Below are positions 51,805-59,550 of a stretch of 60,016 bases of DNA, piece by piece (position 1 is the stretch's first letter; every line of letters begins with the position of its first letter). The stretch is from Spirochaetota bacterium. GTDB taxonomy: Bacteria; Spirochaetota; UBA4802; JAGODF01. The notes under the pieces are model-generated. The model saw only the letters and a program-made list of their open reading frames with translations. It did not search any database and was not told the DNA's origin. The stretch is from NCBI GenBank assembly GCA_029974015.1, contig JARKUF010000001.1, forward strand, positions 1 through 60,016. Direction: 5' to 3'. A program made the translations under genes and the position numbers.

Positions 51805-53277
51805 ATGAAAGACTTGAACAAGCTGTTTTACCCGGAATCCGTGGCCGTCATCGGCGCCTCGGAAAACATTTTGAAGTGGGGCTCCATCATCATTTCGAAC
51901 ATTCTTGACGGAGGTTTCGAGGGGAAAGTGTTCCCCGTCTCTACGAAAAACGACATCGTCTACGGGCGCAAGGCGTCGAAGACATTGAAGGAGATCGGCG
52001 AGCCTGTGGACCTCCTCATCATCACCACGCCGGCGAATACGGTCATGGGAATCCTCCGTGAATGCGTGGAAACCGGCATAAAAAACGTGTTGATCGTGTC
52101 ATCGGGTTTCAGCGAGGCGGGGGAGGACGGTAAGTCCCTGGAAAATGAAATGCGCGACTTTGCCCTGGACAACGGAATCAACATCATCGGCCCCAACACC
52201 ATGGGCATGGCGAATTTTAAAACAAAATTTTTAGGCATGAACCCTTTTGTGCGCCTCAACCCGGGCGGGATTTCCCTCATGGCCCAGAGCGGCAATGTGG
52301 GAAACCAGATCATGTACTGGGCCGAACAGCAGAGCATCGGCATGAGCAAGTTCGTCGGCTCCGGGAACGAGGCGGTCCTCATGTGCGAGGACTATCTGGA
52401 CTACTTCAACCGTGACGAGGACACCTCTGTCATCATCATGTATATCGAGGGAGTGGACAATGGACGTTCCTTCATGGAAGCCGCCCGGAGGACCACTCGC
52501 AGAAAGCCGATCGTGGTCCTCAAAGGCGGCAGGACCGATATCGGGTCGAAGGCCGCCATGTCCCACACGGGGTCGATGGCGGGGAGCATACGGATTTTCG
52601 CGTCCGCCATGGAGCAGTCGGGAGTTTCCCTCGTGGAGACCCAGGCCGAGATGCTGACCCTCGCCTCTGCCTTCGATGCAATGCCCCTCCCGAAGGGGAA
52701 CCGCATCGGCGTGGTCACCCTTGGCGGAGGGTGGGGCGTCATCACCGCCGATGAATGCGAGGAACGAGGGCTGGTGCTGCCTCCCCTCCCCGGGAACGTG
52801 AAGGACCGGCTTGGCCAAATGCTGCCCTCCTTCTGGAGCAAGGGAAATCCTGTAGACCTGGTTGGACAACCGGACCCGAACCTCTTCCGCGAGTCAATTG
52901 AGGCGATGATATCGTCCGACGCCTACGACGCGGTAATACTTTTAGGCGTCATCAATGCGTTTAAGACGGTGCTTCGGTTCTACAGCGCATCAGTGAGGCT
53001 GGGAAAGAAGTCAGAGATCAATTTGGACCAGCTTGAGCACCAGCTCGACCGGATGCAGAACGTGTTCCTGGACGACATCTCCAAGCTCATGGATACATAC
53101 GACAAGCCGATCTACCCGGTGGCCCTGATATCGCAAACAGACCAGCCCATTGTGTATTGGCCCAAAGAAAACAGGAAGTACGGCGCAATGATATTCAAAA
53201 CACCCGAGGAAGCCGTGAGCTGCCTCGCGAAACAGTACCGATATTCACAATACCTGCAGAGGCACGGGAGGGAATAA
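51805..53277 (+). CDS. ADP-forming acyl/acetyl-CoA synthetase, alpha subunit
   Basis: The 490-residue protein has a CoA-binding domain (YPESVAVIGASENILKWG), a succinyl-CoA-ligase-like domain (GPNTMGMANF, LMAQSGNVGNQIMYWA) and the phospho-His domain with KAAMSHTGSMAG around the catalytic His. It makes acetyl- or acyl-CoA reversibly with ATP/ADP, a route typical of fermenting anaerobes. The ATG at 51805 is chosen over a TTG at 51796. The TAATG overlap with the next gene makes it translationally coupled to the beta subunit. Confidence 0.92.
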   Translation: MKDLNKLFYPESVAVIGASENILKWGSIIISNILDGGFEGKVFPVSTKNDIVYGRKASKTLKEIGEPVDLLIITTPANTVMGILRECVETGIKNVLIVSSGFSEAGEDGKSLENEMRDFALDNGINIIGPNTMGMANFKTKFLGMNPFVRLNPGGISLMAQSGNVGNQIMYWAEQQSIGMSKFVGSGNEAVLMCEDYLDYFNRDEDTSVIIMYIEGVDNGRSFMEAARRTTRRKPIVVLKGGRTDIGSKAAMSHTGSMAGSIRIFASAMEQSGVSLVETQAEMLTLASAFDAMPLPKGNRIGVVTLGGGWGVITADECEERGLVLPPLPGNVKDRLGQMLPSFWSKGNPVDLVGQPDPNLFRESIEAMISSDAYDAVILLGVINAFKTVLRFYSASVRLGKKSEINLDQLEHQLDRMQNVFLDDISKLMDTYDKPIYPVALISQTDQPIVYWPKENRKYGAMIFKTPEEAVSCLAKQYRYSQYLQRHGRE

Positions 53278-53960
53278 TGAAGGAGATTATACATGAGGCA
53301 GTGCAGAAAAACCGGAAGGCCCTGTCGGAGTTCGATTCGAAACGCGTAATTGCAATGGCGGGGGTCGCCGTCACAAGGGAGATGCTCGTTCGTACGAAGG
53401 ACGAGGCCATTGGGGCGGCCCGTGAGATCGGCTTTCCCGTGGTCCTCAAGGGGTGTTCCGCGGAGCTCACCCACAAAACGGAGTACGGCATGGTGAAGGT
53501 TGGGCTCCATACCCAGGAGGAAGTTGCCTTGGCCTTCGGTGATCTCATGAGCAAGGGCATGGAGCTGGACGGCATTCTCGTCCAGGAAATGGTCGATGGG
53601 GAGCGCCAGTTTGTCATTGGCCTCAGCAGGGACCCTCAGTTTGGCCCCTGCGTGATGTTCGGCCTTGGCGGTATTTTCACGGAGGTGCTCCGGGACGTGA
53701 GCTTTAGGGTGGCCCCCATCACCGAAAATGACGCCCTGGAAATGATAGACGAAATCAGGACGAAGGACATCCTCGGGGCTTTCAGGGGAAGCCCCGCGGT
53801 GGACAGGAACATCCTGGCGAAGGCCCTGGTGGGCGTGGGCAATTTAGGTGTGGAAATCGAGGAAATAGCGGAAATAGACATAAACCCTCTAATCGTCACG
53901 GACGATAGGCCCATTGCCGTGGACGCTCTTGTGATTTTAAGAAATCCCTCCGTGTCGTAA
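53277..53960 (+). CDS. ADP-forming acyl/acetyl-CoA synthetase, beta subunit (ATP-grasp)
   Basis: The 227-residue protein is an ATP-grasp_5 domain: GFPVVLKGCSAELTHKTEYG for ATP binding, VQEMVDGERQFVIGLSRDPQ and EIAEIDINPLIV with metal ligands. It provides the nucleotide site for the alpha subunit encoded just before it. The ATG at 53277 shares its A with the preceding TAA and has a GGGAGGGA site; a longer frame upstream overlaps the alpha gene and is not used. Confidence 0.92.
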   Translation: MKEIIHEAVQKNRKALSEFDSKRVIAMAGVAVTREMLVRTKDEAIGAAREIGFPVVLKGCSAELTHKTEYGMVKVGLHTQEEVALAFGDLMSKGMELDGILVQEMVDGERQFVIGLSRDPQFGPCVMFGLGGIFTEVLRDVSFRVAPITENDALEMIDEIRTKDILGAFRGSPAVDRNILAKALVGVGNLGVEIEEIAEIDINPLIVTDDRPIAVDALVILRNPSVS

Positions 53961-54028
53961 AAGACGTTCGAGGCGCGTTTTTTTATTGCAATTGATTTGA
54001 CCTGATGGTAAAGTCCCACACCGAAGGC

Positions 54029-54155
54029 TTAAGGAAACCGCTAAAAAAGTGTTTTTTCCGTTCGCCTTCGGCTGGCGGAAAAAAAGAAGTGCTGAACCTG
54101 TCAGCAGTTACGATTTCTGGGAATCTTAAAAATTTGATTTTTAAAGGTCCTCTTA
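54029..54155 (+). repeat. Dispersed hairpin element, copy 15
   Basis: TTAAGGAAACCGCTAAAAAAG, stem TTTTTTCCGTTCGCC/GGCTGGCGGAAAAA, arm CTGAACCTGTCAGCAGTTAC and ending TTTTTAAAGGTCCTCTTA. It lies between the synthetase operon and the phosphofructokinase gene. Confidence 0.87.
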
Positions 54156-54213
54156 TATTATAATGCGCCACCTGTCTTTCAGGGAGCGTTCATACAATGG
54201 GGTTGAACGAAAA

Positions 54214-55413
54214 ATGAGCGTAAAACCGAAACACGACAAGGTAGGGATACTCTTTTCCGGCGGACCCGCGCCGAGCGCAAACACGGTCATATCTTCCACG
54301 GCCCTTAACTTCCTCGATCATAACATACCGGTGATAGGCTTTTACCGGGGCTATGAGTTTATCCAGGACTTCAATATCGGCAATCCGCGCCTGAGGAAGG
54401 GGAACCACTACGAGGAAATTACCTACGATATCACCCACTTTAGGAACGACCGGGGAATTTACCTGAGAACTTCCAGGGCGAACCCGGGAAAGGACATAAA
54501 ATCGATGGGGGACTTCCAGAACGCAGATAAGACCAACAGGCTCCGTAACATCATTCAGGCATGCGAATACCTGGAGATAGGGGCCCTGGTATCGATCGGA
54601 GGCGACGACACTCTGAAGACGGCTAATTTTCTATATCTGATGGGATTCCCAGTCATTCATATACCGAAAACCATTGATAACGATTATTATGGCATACCCT
54701 GGACCTTCGGTTACTGGACCGCCGTGGATACGGCCCAGAAGATCATGCTTAACCTCAGGGCAGATGCCCAGGCCACGGACAGCTTCTTCATAGTGGAGCT
54801 CATGGGGCGCAAGGCGGGGTGGATCACCTACGCCGCCGGAATCGCCGCCGAGGCGATCCTCATGATCTCCGGAGAGGACATCGATTCCGATGAAATTTAC
54901 ATCGACGAGATCGCCGGGAAAATTACACGTACAATCATCGCCCGGGAGAACAACCGTAGGCCCTACGGGGTAATTGCCATTGCGGAGGGGCTCGCCGACA
55001 AGCTTCCGAAAGCGCTCAGGCCCACGGAAACGGACCGCCACGGGAACGTCCTTTTCTCCAGGGCGAATATCTCACAGTTGCTTGCAAACAGAGTGAAGGA
55101 ACTCTACAGGGAGAAAACCGGCCTCGATGTGAAGATCAACGCAAAACAGATTGGTTACGAAACGCGCGCCGCGGCCCCCATCAGCTTCGATGTGGTAATG
55201 GGAAGCATGTTAGGGTATGGAGCCTATAAATTTTACAACGAGAACATTTTCGGCGTCATGGTTTCAGTAACCGACAATTTCGACCTGAAGGCGGTGCCCT
55301 TTGGCCAGCTCATTGACGGCGAGAACCTCAAGACTAAGCTAAGGGACGTACCGAAGGGGAGCGACTTCTTCACCCTGAAAGACCGCCTCTCTTATAGAAA
55401 AATTTGGGATTGA
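54214..55413 (+). CDS. PPi-type 6-phosphofructokinase
   Basis: The 399-residue protein belongs to phosphofructokinase group with pyrophosphate as donor. The donor-site residues are GGDDT (Asp where ATP enzymes have Gly) and PKTIDND (Lys where ATP enzymes have Gly); both predict PPi use. The N-terminal FSGGPAPSANTVISS and substrate motif MGRKAGWIT complete the active site. It makes glycolysis reversible. The ATG at 54214 is chosen because the conserved part starts soon after; an upstream ATG at 54163 falls close to the hairpin element. A broken gene overlaps its end on the other strand. Confidence 0.93.
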   Translation: MSVKPKHDKVGILFSGGPAPSANTVISSTALNFLDHNIPVIGFYRGYEFIQDFNIGNPRLRKGNHYEEITYDITHFRNDRGIYLRTSRANPGKDIKSMGDFQNADKTNRLRNIIQACEYLEIGALVSIGGDDTLKTANFLYLMGFPVIHIPKTIDNDYYGIPWTFGYWTAVDTAQKIMLNLRADAQATDSFFIVELMGRKAGWITYAAGIAAEAILMISGEDIDSDEIYIDEIAGKITRTIIARENNRRPYGVIAIAEGLADKLPKALRPTETDRHGNVLFSRANISQLLANRVKELYREKTGLDVKINAKQIGYETRAAAPISFDVVMGSMLGYGAYKFYNENIFGVMVSVTDNFDLKAVPFGQLIDGENLKTKLRDVPKGSDFFTLKDRLSYRKIWD

Positions 55414-55686
55414 ACGCCTGCCGATCACCGGGGTAGATTGGGGCGTTCGTCCGCACATTTCCAGGGCGTACTCCAGCTCCCCGCGCACTTCCGTATTGTC
55501 CTCCTTAGTTAAAAATGAACCGAGGAGCGATTTCGCCCTGTGACCGCCAATCTTTCCCAGCGCCCATGCGGCCATGCCCTTCACCCGCGAGTCCTCGTTT
55601 TCACTGAAGGCGCGCCCCAGCTCGTCGATGTACTTCTCATCATTGCTGTTCCCCATCCGCTTAGACAGGCTTATCTCGACGGGCAC
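55339..55686 (-). pseudogene. Truncated HEAT-repeat protein remnant
   Basis: The frame starts only at a GTG, with a stop codon 12 codons above it, and encodes HEAT-like repeats (DSRVKGMAAWALGKIGG, NTEVRGELEYALEMCG) that then run on for 26 unrelated residues overlapping the end of the convergent phosphofructokinase gene by 75 bp. Codons just above the GTG (RACAACIV) suggest a lost Cys-rich N-terminal domain, such as an iron-sulfur reductase with a HEAT tail. A short real gene is the alternative. Confidence 0.5.
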
Positions 55687-55738
55687 GATACAGGCAGCAC
55701 ATGCCCGGATAGAGGCCCTTTAAATTTAATCCCTCATT

Positions 55739-56239
55739 TCATGGTTTGAAAAGAAAGGCCCTCAGTCTTGCGCCCTTCGGAAGAACCCTGTCGGCCTCGT
55801 GATCGAACTCATAGCGGGAATAATTCATCGATTGTAGATAGTTATCTATACGTATTTTCAAATCATCGTTATAAAGCCTCACCCACGCTCTCCGTTTCGT
55901 GATATCAACAACAAACCCGAACGTACAGAACAGCACCGCCGCGGTGACGGCTGTGAGCACCACGGCCCTCCATCCCGCGGGGAAATACCAGGAATAGAAA
56001 AAATACGAGGCAATGCCGATCGCCGCAAGCACAATGAAGCTGAAACCCGCGGTGCGCGAATTGTTTTCCACGGATTTCAGACTCTCCTCCATGGCGTTTG
56101 CCACCATGCGGAGTTTTTCGAGATCTTCCAGAGGAAGGACGCGATCGGAACGCAGGGGTGCGGCGCAGTACCTGCATACCGCGCCCGCGAGGGAAACCGA
56201 GGCGCCGCAGCCGGGGCATTTCACCAGACGTGATTCCAT
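55739..56239 (-). CDS. Zinc-ribbon membrane protein of unknown function
   Basis: The 166-residue protein begins with a zinc ribbon (KCPGCGASVSLAGAVCRYC), followed by a helical segment, two membrane helices (FSFIVLAAIGIASYFFYSWY and AVVLTAVTAAVLFCTFGFVV) and a cytoplasmic tail rich in Asp and Tyr. The ATG at 56239 leaves the zinc ribbon at the start. It has no recognised function; similar small proteins occur in many bacteria. It is divergent from the SDR gene. Confidence 0.72.
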   Translation of the reverse strand: MESRLVKCPGCGASVSLAGAVCRYCAAPLRSDRVLPLEDLEKLRMVANAMEESLKSVENNSRTAGFSFIVLAAIGIASYFFYSWYFPAGWRAVVLTAVTAAVLFCTFGFVVDITKRRAWVRLYNDDLKIRIDNYLQSMNYSRYEFDHEADRVLPKGARLRAFLFKP

Positions 56240-56451
56240 GATGAATACAAACTGGTACAATCGCGTATTCGTCAAGCACGATACATTCGCCACCCCGGGG
56301 AACAGGGGCGCAGATGACTGCAACGAAAGATAATTTCCTGGAACATATTGAAATAATTTTCTTTTTCTTGACAGAATCCAATAAATCTCATAAAAATTTT
56401 TTGAAAAAGTCTCCGGCTTTGTCCTAAAGCCCGGACGTGACGAGGGTGGCA

Positions 56452-57378
56452 ATGGTTCCTGCCCCAGCAACTAAAACGCATTCCGCAGCGCCAGGGGCAT
56501 CTGCCTTGCCCCCGGACGCCGTAGTGCTGGTGACCGGCGCCAACAGCGGCATCGGCTTTGAGGCGGCCCGCGTCCTCGCCATGCAGGGCGCCAGAGTTTC
56601 GCTGGCCTGCCGCAACGAAACCGCCGCCCGGGAGGCCGCCGCGAAAATTGCCGACCAGGGCCCTGCTCACGAGCCTCAGGTGTACGCGTTGGATTTGGCG
56701 CGACTGGACAGTGTGCGCGACTGCGCGCAGCGCTTTGCCGATGGCCATCCACACCTGGACCTGCTCATCAACAATGCCGGCGTCATGATTCCGCCGTTTG
56801 GCCGGACCCGGGAGGGTTTCGAGCTGCAGATGGGAGTCAACCACCTGGGGCACTTCGCCCTGACGGCGCGTCTTTTTCCGCTGTTGCAGCGCGCCCCCGG
56901 GGCCCGCGTGGTCACTGTGTCGAGCCTGGCGCACAGGTTTGGCCGAATCGACTTCGACGACCCGCACTGGGAGCGCCGCAAGTACAAGCGCAGCGCAGCC
57001 TACGGCGCCAGCAAACTGGCCAACCTGCTGTTCGCCTTTGAGTTCGACCGCCGGTTGAGGCGCGCGGGATCGCCAATCATTTCGGCGGCCGCGCATCCGG
57101 GCTGGACTTCCACGCGCCTGATGCGCCATGTAAGCCTCATATCGTTTTTCAGCGCACTGCTTGCCATGAAGACCTCCCGGGGCGCGTTGCCCACGCTGTA
57201 TGCCGCCACGCACCCCGGCGTGCAGTCCGGCGACTATATCGGCCCCGATAAGCTGTGGGGTATCCGCGGCAACCCCGGACCGTCCAGCGCCAGCGCCGAC
57301 GCGCGCGACTCGGACCTGGCCGCGCGCCTCTGGGAGCTTTCAGAGGCGCTCACCCGCACCCCATTTGTCATTGCATAG
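56452..57378 (+). CDS. Short-chain dehydrogenase/reductase (retinol-dehydrogenase-like)
   Basis: The 308-residue enzyme has the classical SDR signature: VLVTGANSGIGFEAARVL (NAD(P)-binding TGxxxGIG), NNAGVMI, VSSLAHRFG and the catalytic YGASK. The substrate is unknown; members act on retinal-like aldehydes and chlorophyll precursors. An ATG at 56452 follows GAGGGTGG. Its richness in GCG/CGC and Ala codons differs from neighbours and suggests recent transfer, perhaps from a proteobacterium or actinobacterium. DUF1330 and C_GCAxxG_C_C genes follow. Confidence 0.88.
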   Translation: MVPAPATKTHSAAPGASALPPDAVVLVTGANSGIGFEAARVLAMQGARVSLACRNETAAREAAAKIADQGPAHEPQVYALDLARLDSVRDCAQRFADGHPHLDLLINNAGVMIPPFGRTREGFELQMGVNHLGHFALTARLFPLLQRAPGARVVTVSSLAHRFGRIDFDDPHWERRKYKRSAAYGASKLANLLFAFEFDRRLRRAGSPIISAAAHPGWTSTRLMRHVSLISFFSALLAMKTSRGALPTLYAATHPGVQSGDYIGPDKLWGIRGNPGPSSASADARDSDLAARLWELSEALTRTPFVIA

Positions 57379-57553
57379 GAGCAATAAAGGCCCGACATAT
57401 CAAAGCCTTGATGGGGTCCGGAATTCAGTTTCCTGGCTGCAAGTGCCCCATCATCCGCGGGGCCTTGCCAGGCTGCGCTTTTCACTCATGGCAGGGCAAT
57501 CAGTGGGTTTCATGGGAAACAAGGTCGCAAAAAAACTTAAGGAGTGTATGGCA

Positions 57554-57919
57554 ATGTCCAATGTCGAGATCAATCAAGAACAGTTTCGCGCCCTGGCGGA
57601 GAATCCGAATCAAGAGCCTTTTGTGATGCTCAATTTGCTGAAATTCAAAAAGGACGGGGGACGGGAATCCCTTTCCCGCTATATTAAGGAAGCCGGCCCC
57701 CTTGTCGAGGCAGCGGGGGCAAAAGTAATATTTTTAGGCAGGCCCGGGGAGCTTTTGCAGGGAAAGGAGGATTGGGACCTTGTTGTTCTCGTTCAACACA
57801 AATCGAGAAAGGCATTTTTAGAAATGATATCTAATCCGAACTTTCTCAAGGTCCGTGAATTCCGTTCAGATGAGCTGGAAAGGTCGATTCTTTACGCTAT
57901 TGATCCCGTAACTCTTTAA
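57554..57919 (+). CDS. DUF1330-like small protein
   Basis: The 121-residue protein has FVMLNLLKFKKDGGRESLSR and VVLVQHKSRKAFLEMISNP, matching DUF1330-type dimeric alpha/beta-barrel (ferredoxin-like) domains. Function is unknown. AAGGAG lies nine bases before the ATG at 57554; an ATG at 57548 is also possible. The larger frame reaching upstream is a shadow of the SDR gene. Confidence 0.8.
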   Translation: MSNVEINQEQFRALAENPNQEPFVMLNLLKFKKDGGRESLSRYIKEAGPLVEAAGAKVIFLGRPGELLQGKEDWDLVVLVQHKSRKAFLEMISNPNFLKVREFRSDELERSILYAIDPVTL

Positions 57920-57990
57920 GCGATATTTACTTCGTGACCCCGGTGGGAATCTTCGCCAGGAGAGTTTAAAAAAAACCTGAGGAGTTTTTT

Positions 57991-58617
57991 ATGTCTGAAT
58001 TATACGATATAAATACGCGACTGGAAGAAGTCAATTCCCGGAAATGGAATTTGGCGGATATCGAGGCCCGTTTTGCCCGACTGGTGCAAAACGGCACCGG
58101 CGGTAAAACTTACGATCAGGCTGAAATGAAAAGAGATAAGAATGCTATCCTCGAACGTGTCCGGCTGAGGGCGGAGGAGTATTGCTATTTAACGAAAAAT
58201 TGCGCCAAAGGAGCGGCCACAGCCCTGTTTGAAGAATTCGGCCTGGGCAATATGGAGATAGTAAGGGGGCTGGCCGCGGCCCCCGGCATTGCAATGTCCG
58301 GTGAAATATGCGGCCCGGTTACGGCCGGGCTTCTGGCCATCGGTTTGTATTTTTCCAATCCTGATGTTATGAACCACGATGCCCCGATTGCCTATCTTCA
58401 GTCGAGGGTCTTCCTCGACAGGTATGCGGCGGCGCTGGGCAGCCTGCACTGCCCGGCCATTCAGGAGAGGCTACTGGGAAAATATTATGACCCGATGGCG
58501 AGCCCAGAGAACTTGAAGGAATATTTTAAAAGCAGCGCCCGCAACAGCTGTACGGTGGCGCCGGGGATAGGCGTGGCGATAGCAGCGGAAATCATTATCG
58601 ACAGCATGGAGGGCTGA
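57991..58617 (+). CDS. C_GCAxxG_C_C family putative redox protein
   Basis: The 208-residue protein has the family pattern: Cys in YCYLTKNCAKGA, the NCAxG-like centre, GIAMSGEICGPVTAG, then HCPAIQERLLG and a final Cys (NSCTVA). These proteins are thought to carry a redox-active metal or disulfide site. No signal is seen. It has a GAGGAGTT site before the ATG. It stands 70 bp after the DUF1330 gene and may be cotranscribed. Confidence 0.86.
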   Translation: MSELYDINTRLEEVNSRKWNLADIEARFARLVQNGTGGKTYDQAEMKRDKNAILERVRLRAEEYCYLTKNCAKGAATALFEEFGLGNMEIVRGLAAAPGIAMSGEICGPVTAGLLAIGLYFSNPDVMNHDAPIAYLQSRVFLDRYAAALGSLHCPAIQERLLGKYYDPMASPENLKEYFKSSARNSCTVAPGIGVAIAAEIIIDSMEG

Positions 58618-58868
58618 TGTTCTCCCCGGAGAATCTCCGATCCCTTTTTTTAGGAGCCAATTTCTTCATTGGATAAAACAGAGGGCCAATGCTAAGCACC
58701 GGAAGCGAAGAGATGCCTCTCCATGCGGCCTCCCATTTCCTGCAGCACTTTTTTACAGTATCTGTATCATCCGCTCACGCTAATTGTATCCCTTAATTTA
58801 AACCACAATCTCTGACTTACTGCCGACCGAAAGGGGCGATTCCGCCGCCCCGGGGTCGTAAAAAAGGC

Positions 58869-58896
58869 TTGACTAATTGGCAGTAATACTTAATGT
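58869..58896 (+). promoter_or_regulatory. Candidate promoter of the PadR-family gene
   Basis: TTGACT (58869-58874) with TAATGT (58891-58896) at 16 bp. The operator dyad begins directly after the -10 box, as expected for repression. Confidence 0.55.
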
Positions 58897-58897
58897 T

Positions 58898-58922
58898 GAT
58901 ATATATCAAAATGATATATATC
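58898..58922. promoter_or_regulatory. PadR autoregulatory operator
   Basis: Two perfect copies of the palindrome GATATATATC are separated by five bases (AAAAT) and end ten bases before the start codon. Such AT-rich direct/inverted dyads are typical of PadR sites, and the position overlaps the transcript start. Confidence 0.7.
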
Positions 58923-58932
58923 ATGGTGAGAT

Positions 58933-59550
58933 ATGCAGGAAAACATACTTCTGGGGTTTTTGATGCTCCGCCCAATGACCGGCTACGAGGTCAAAAAGGC
59001 CATGGGGGGGAGCACGAAGTTTTTTTTCAACACCAGCCTTGGGAGCATCTATCCGGCGTTTAGAAGGCTTGAGGAGAGCGGGATGGTCAGGCTGGACCAT
59101 CGTTTGGATAAAGGAAGGTCAAAAAAGATTTACAGCATCACCCCCCGGGGCCGAAGGAAGTTTTTGGCCTGGCTCGAAAAATCACCAAAGCTTGCCAATG
59201 TGCGGGAGGAGTCCCTTTTAAAGATGTTCTTCTACGAACATGCCGATGGGCCCACACGCATAAGGCAGATCAGAGACTACATTGCCGCCATAGAGGGGAG
59301 GCTTTCCGAGCTCCTTTCGCTACGGAACATCCTGAAAGGGGTGCTTGACGGAGAGTTCAGAATGAGTACGCTCGATTTTGGCATCGAGTTTTATCGTTTC
59401 CAGCATAATTGGTACACCAAGTTTCTGGAAAATCTAGAAAAGGGCGGGGCGCGCTCCGGTAAGGCCGAGGTCACTGCCCGTGGAGCGAGACAAAGAAGCG
59501 CTCGAAAGAAATCGATGGAGGGGAAGAAAAATGAAAATATCGGTTCTTAG
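58933..59550 (+). CDS. PadR-family transcriptional regulator
   Basis: The 205-residue protein has the PadR winged helix (ILLGFLMLRPMTGYEVKKAM, GSIYPAFRRLEESGMV) and a C-terminal helical dimerisation domain of the long (VirR/PadR-s1) type, with a Lys/Arg-rich tail. It most likely represses itself and the flavoprotein gene that begins within its last codons, through the ATATAT operator just upstream. The inducer is unknown. Confidence 0.9.
   Translation: MQENILLGFLMLRPMTGYEVKKAMGGSTKFFFNTSLGSIYPAFRRLEESGMVRLDHRLDKGRSKKIYSITPRGRRKFLAWLEKSPKLANVREESLLKMFFYEHADGPTRIRQIRDYIAAIEGRLSELLSLRNILKGVLDGEFRMSTLDFGIEFYRFQHNWYTKFLENLEKGGARSGKAEVTARGARQRSARKKSMEGKKNENIGS

Larger units (their letters stand above)
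58618..58932. other. Intergenic region upstream of the PadR regulator
   Basis: The 315-bp gap has an inverted repeat GGGGCG/CGCCCC (about 58835-58853) that may end the preceding transcript, and the promoter/operator for the PadR gene. No gene was seen. Confidence 0.5.

Noticed and set aside
56272..57213. Minus-strand frame of 313 codons over the SDR gene
   Set aside because: It is an Arg/Gly/Gln-rich shadow of a GC-rich gene with a full SDR signature on the plus strand.
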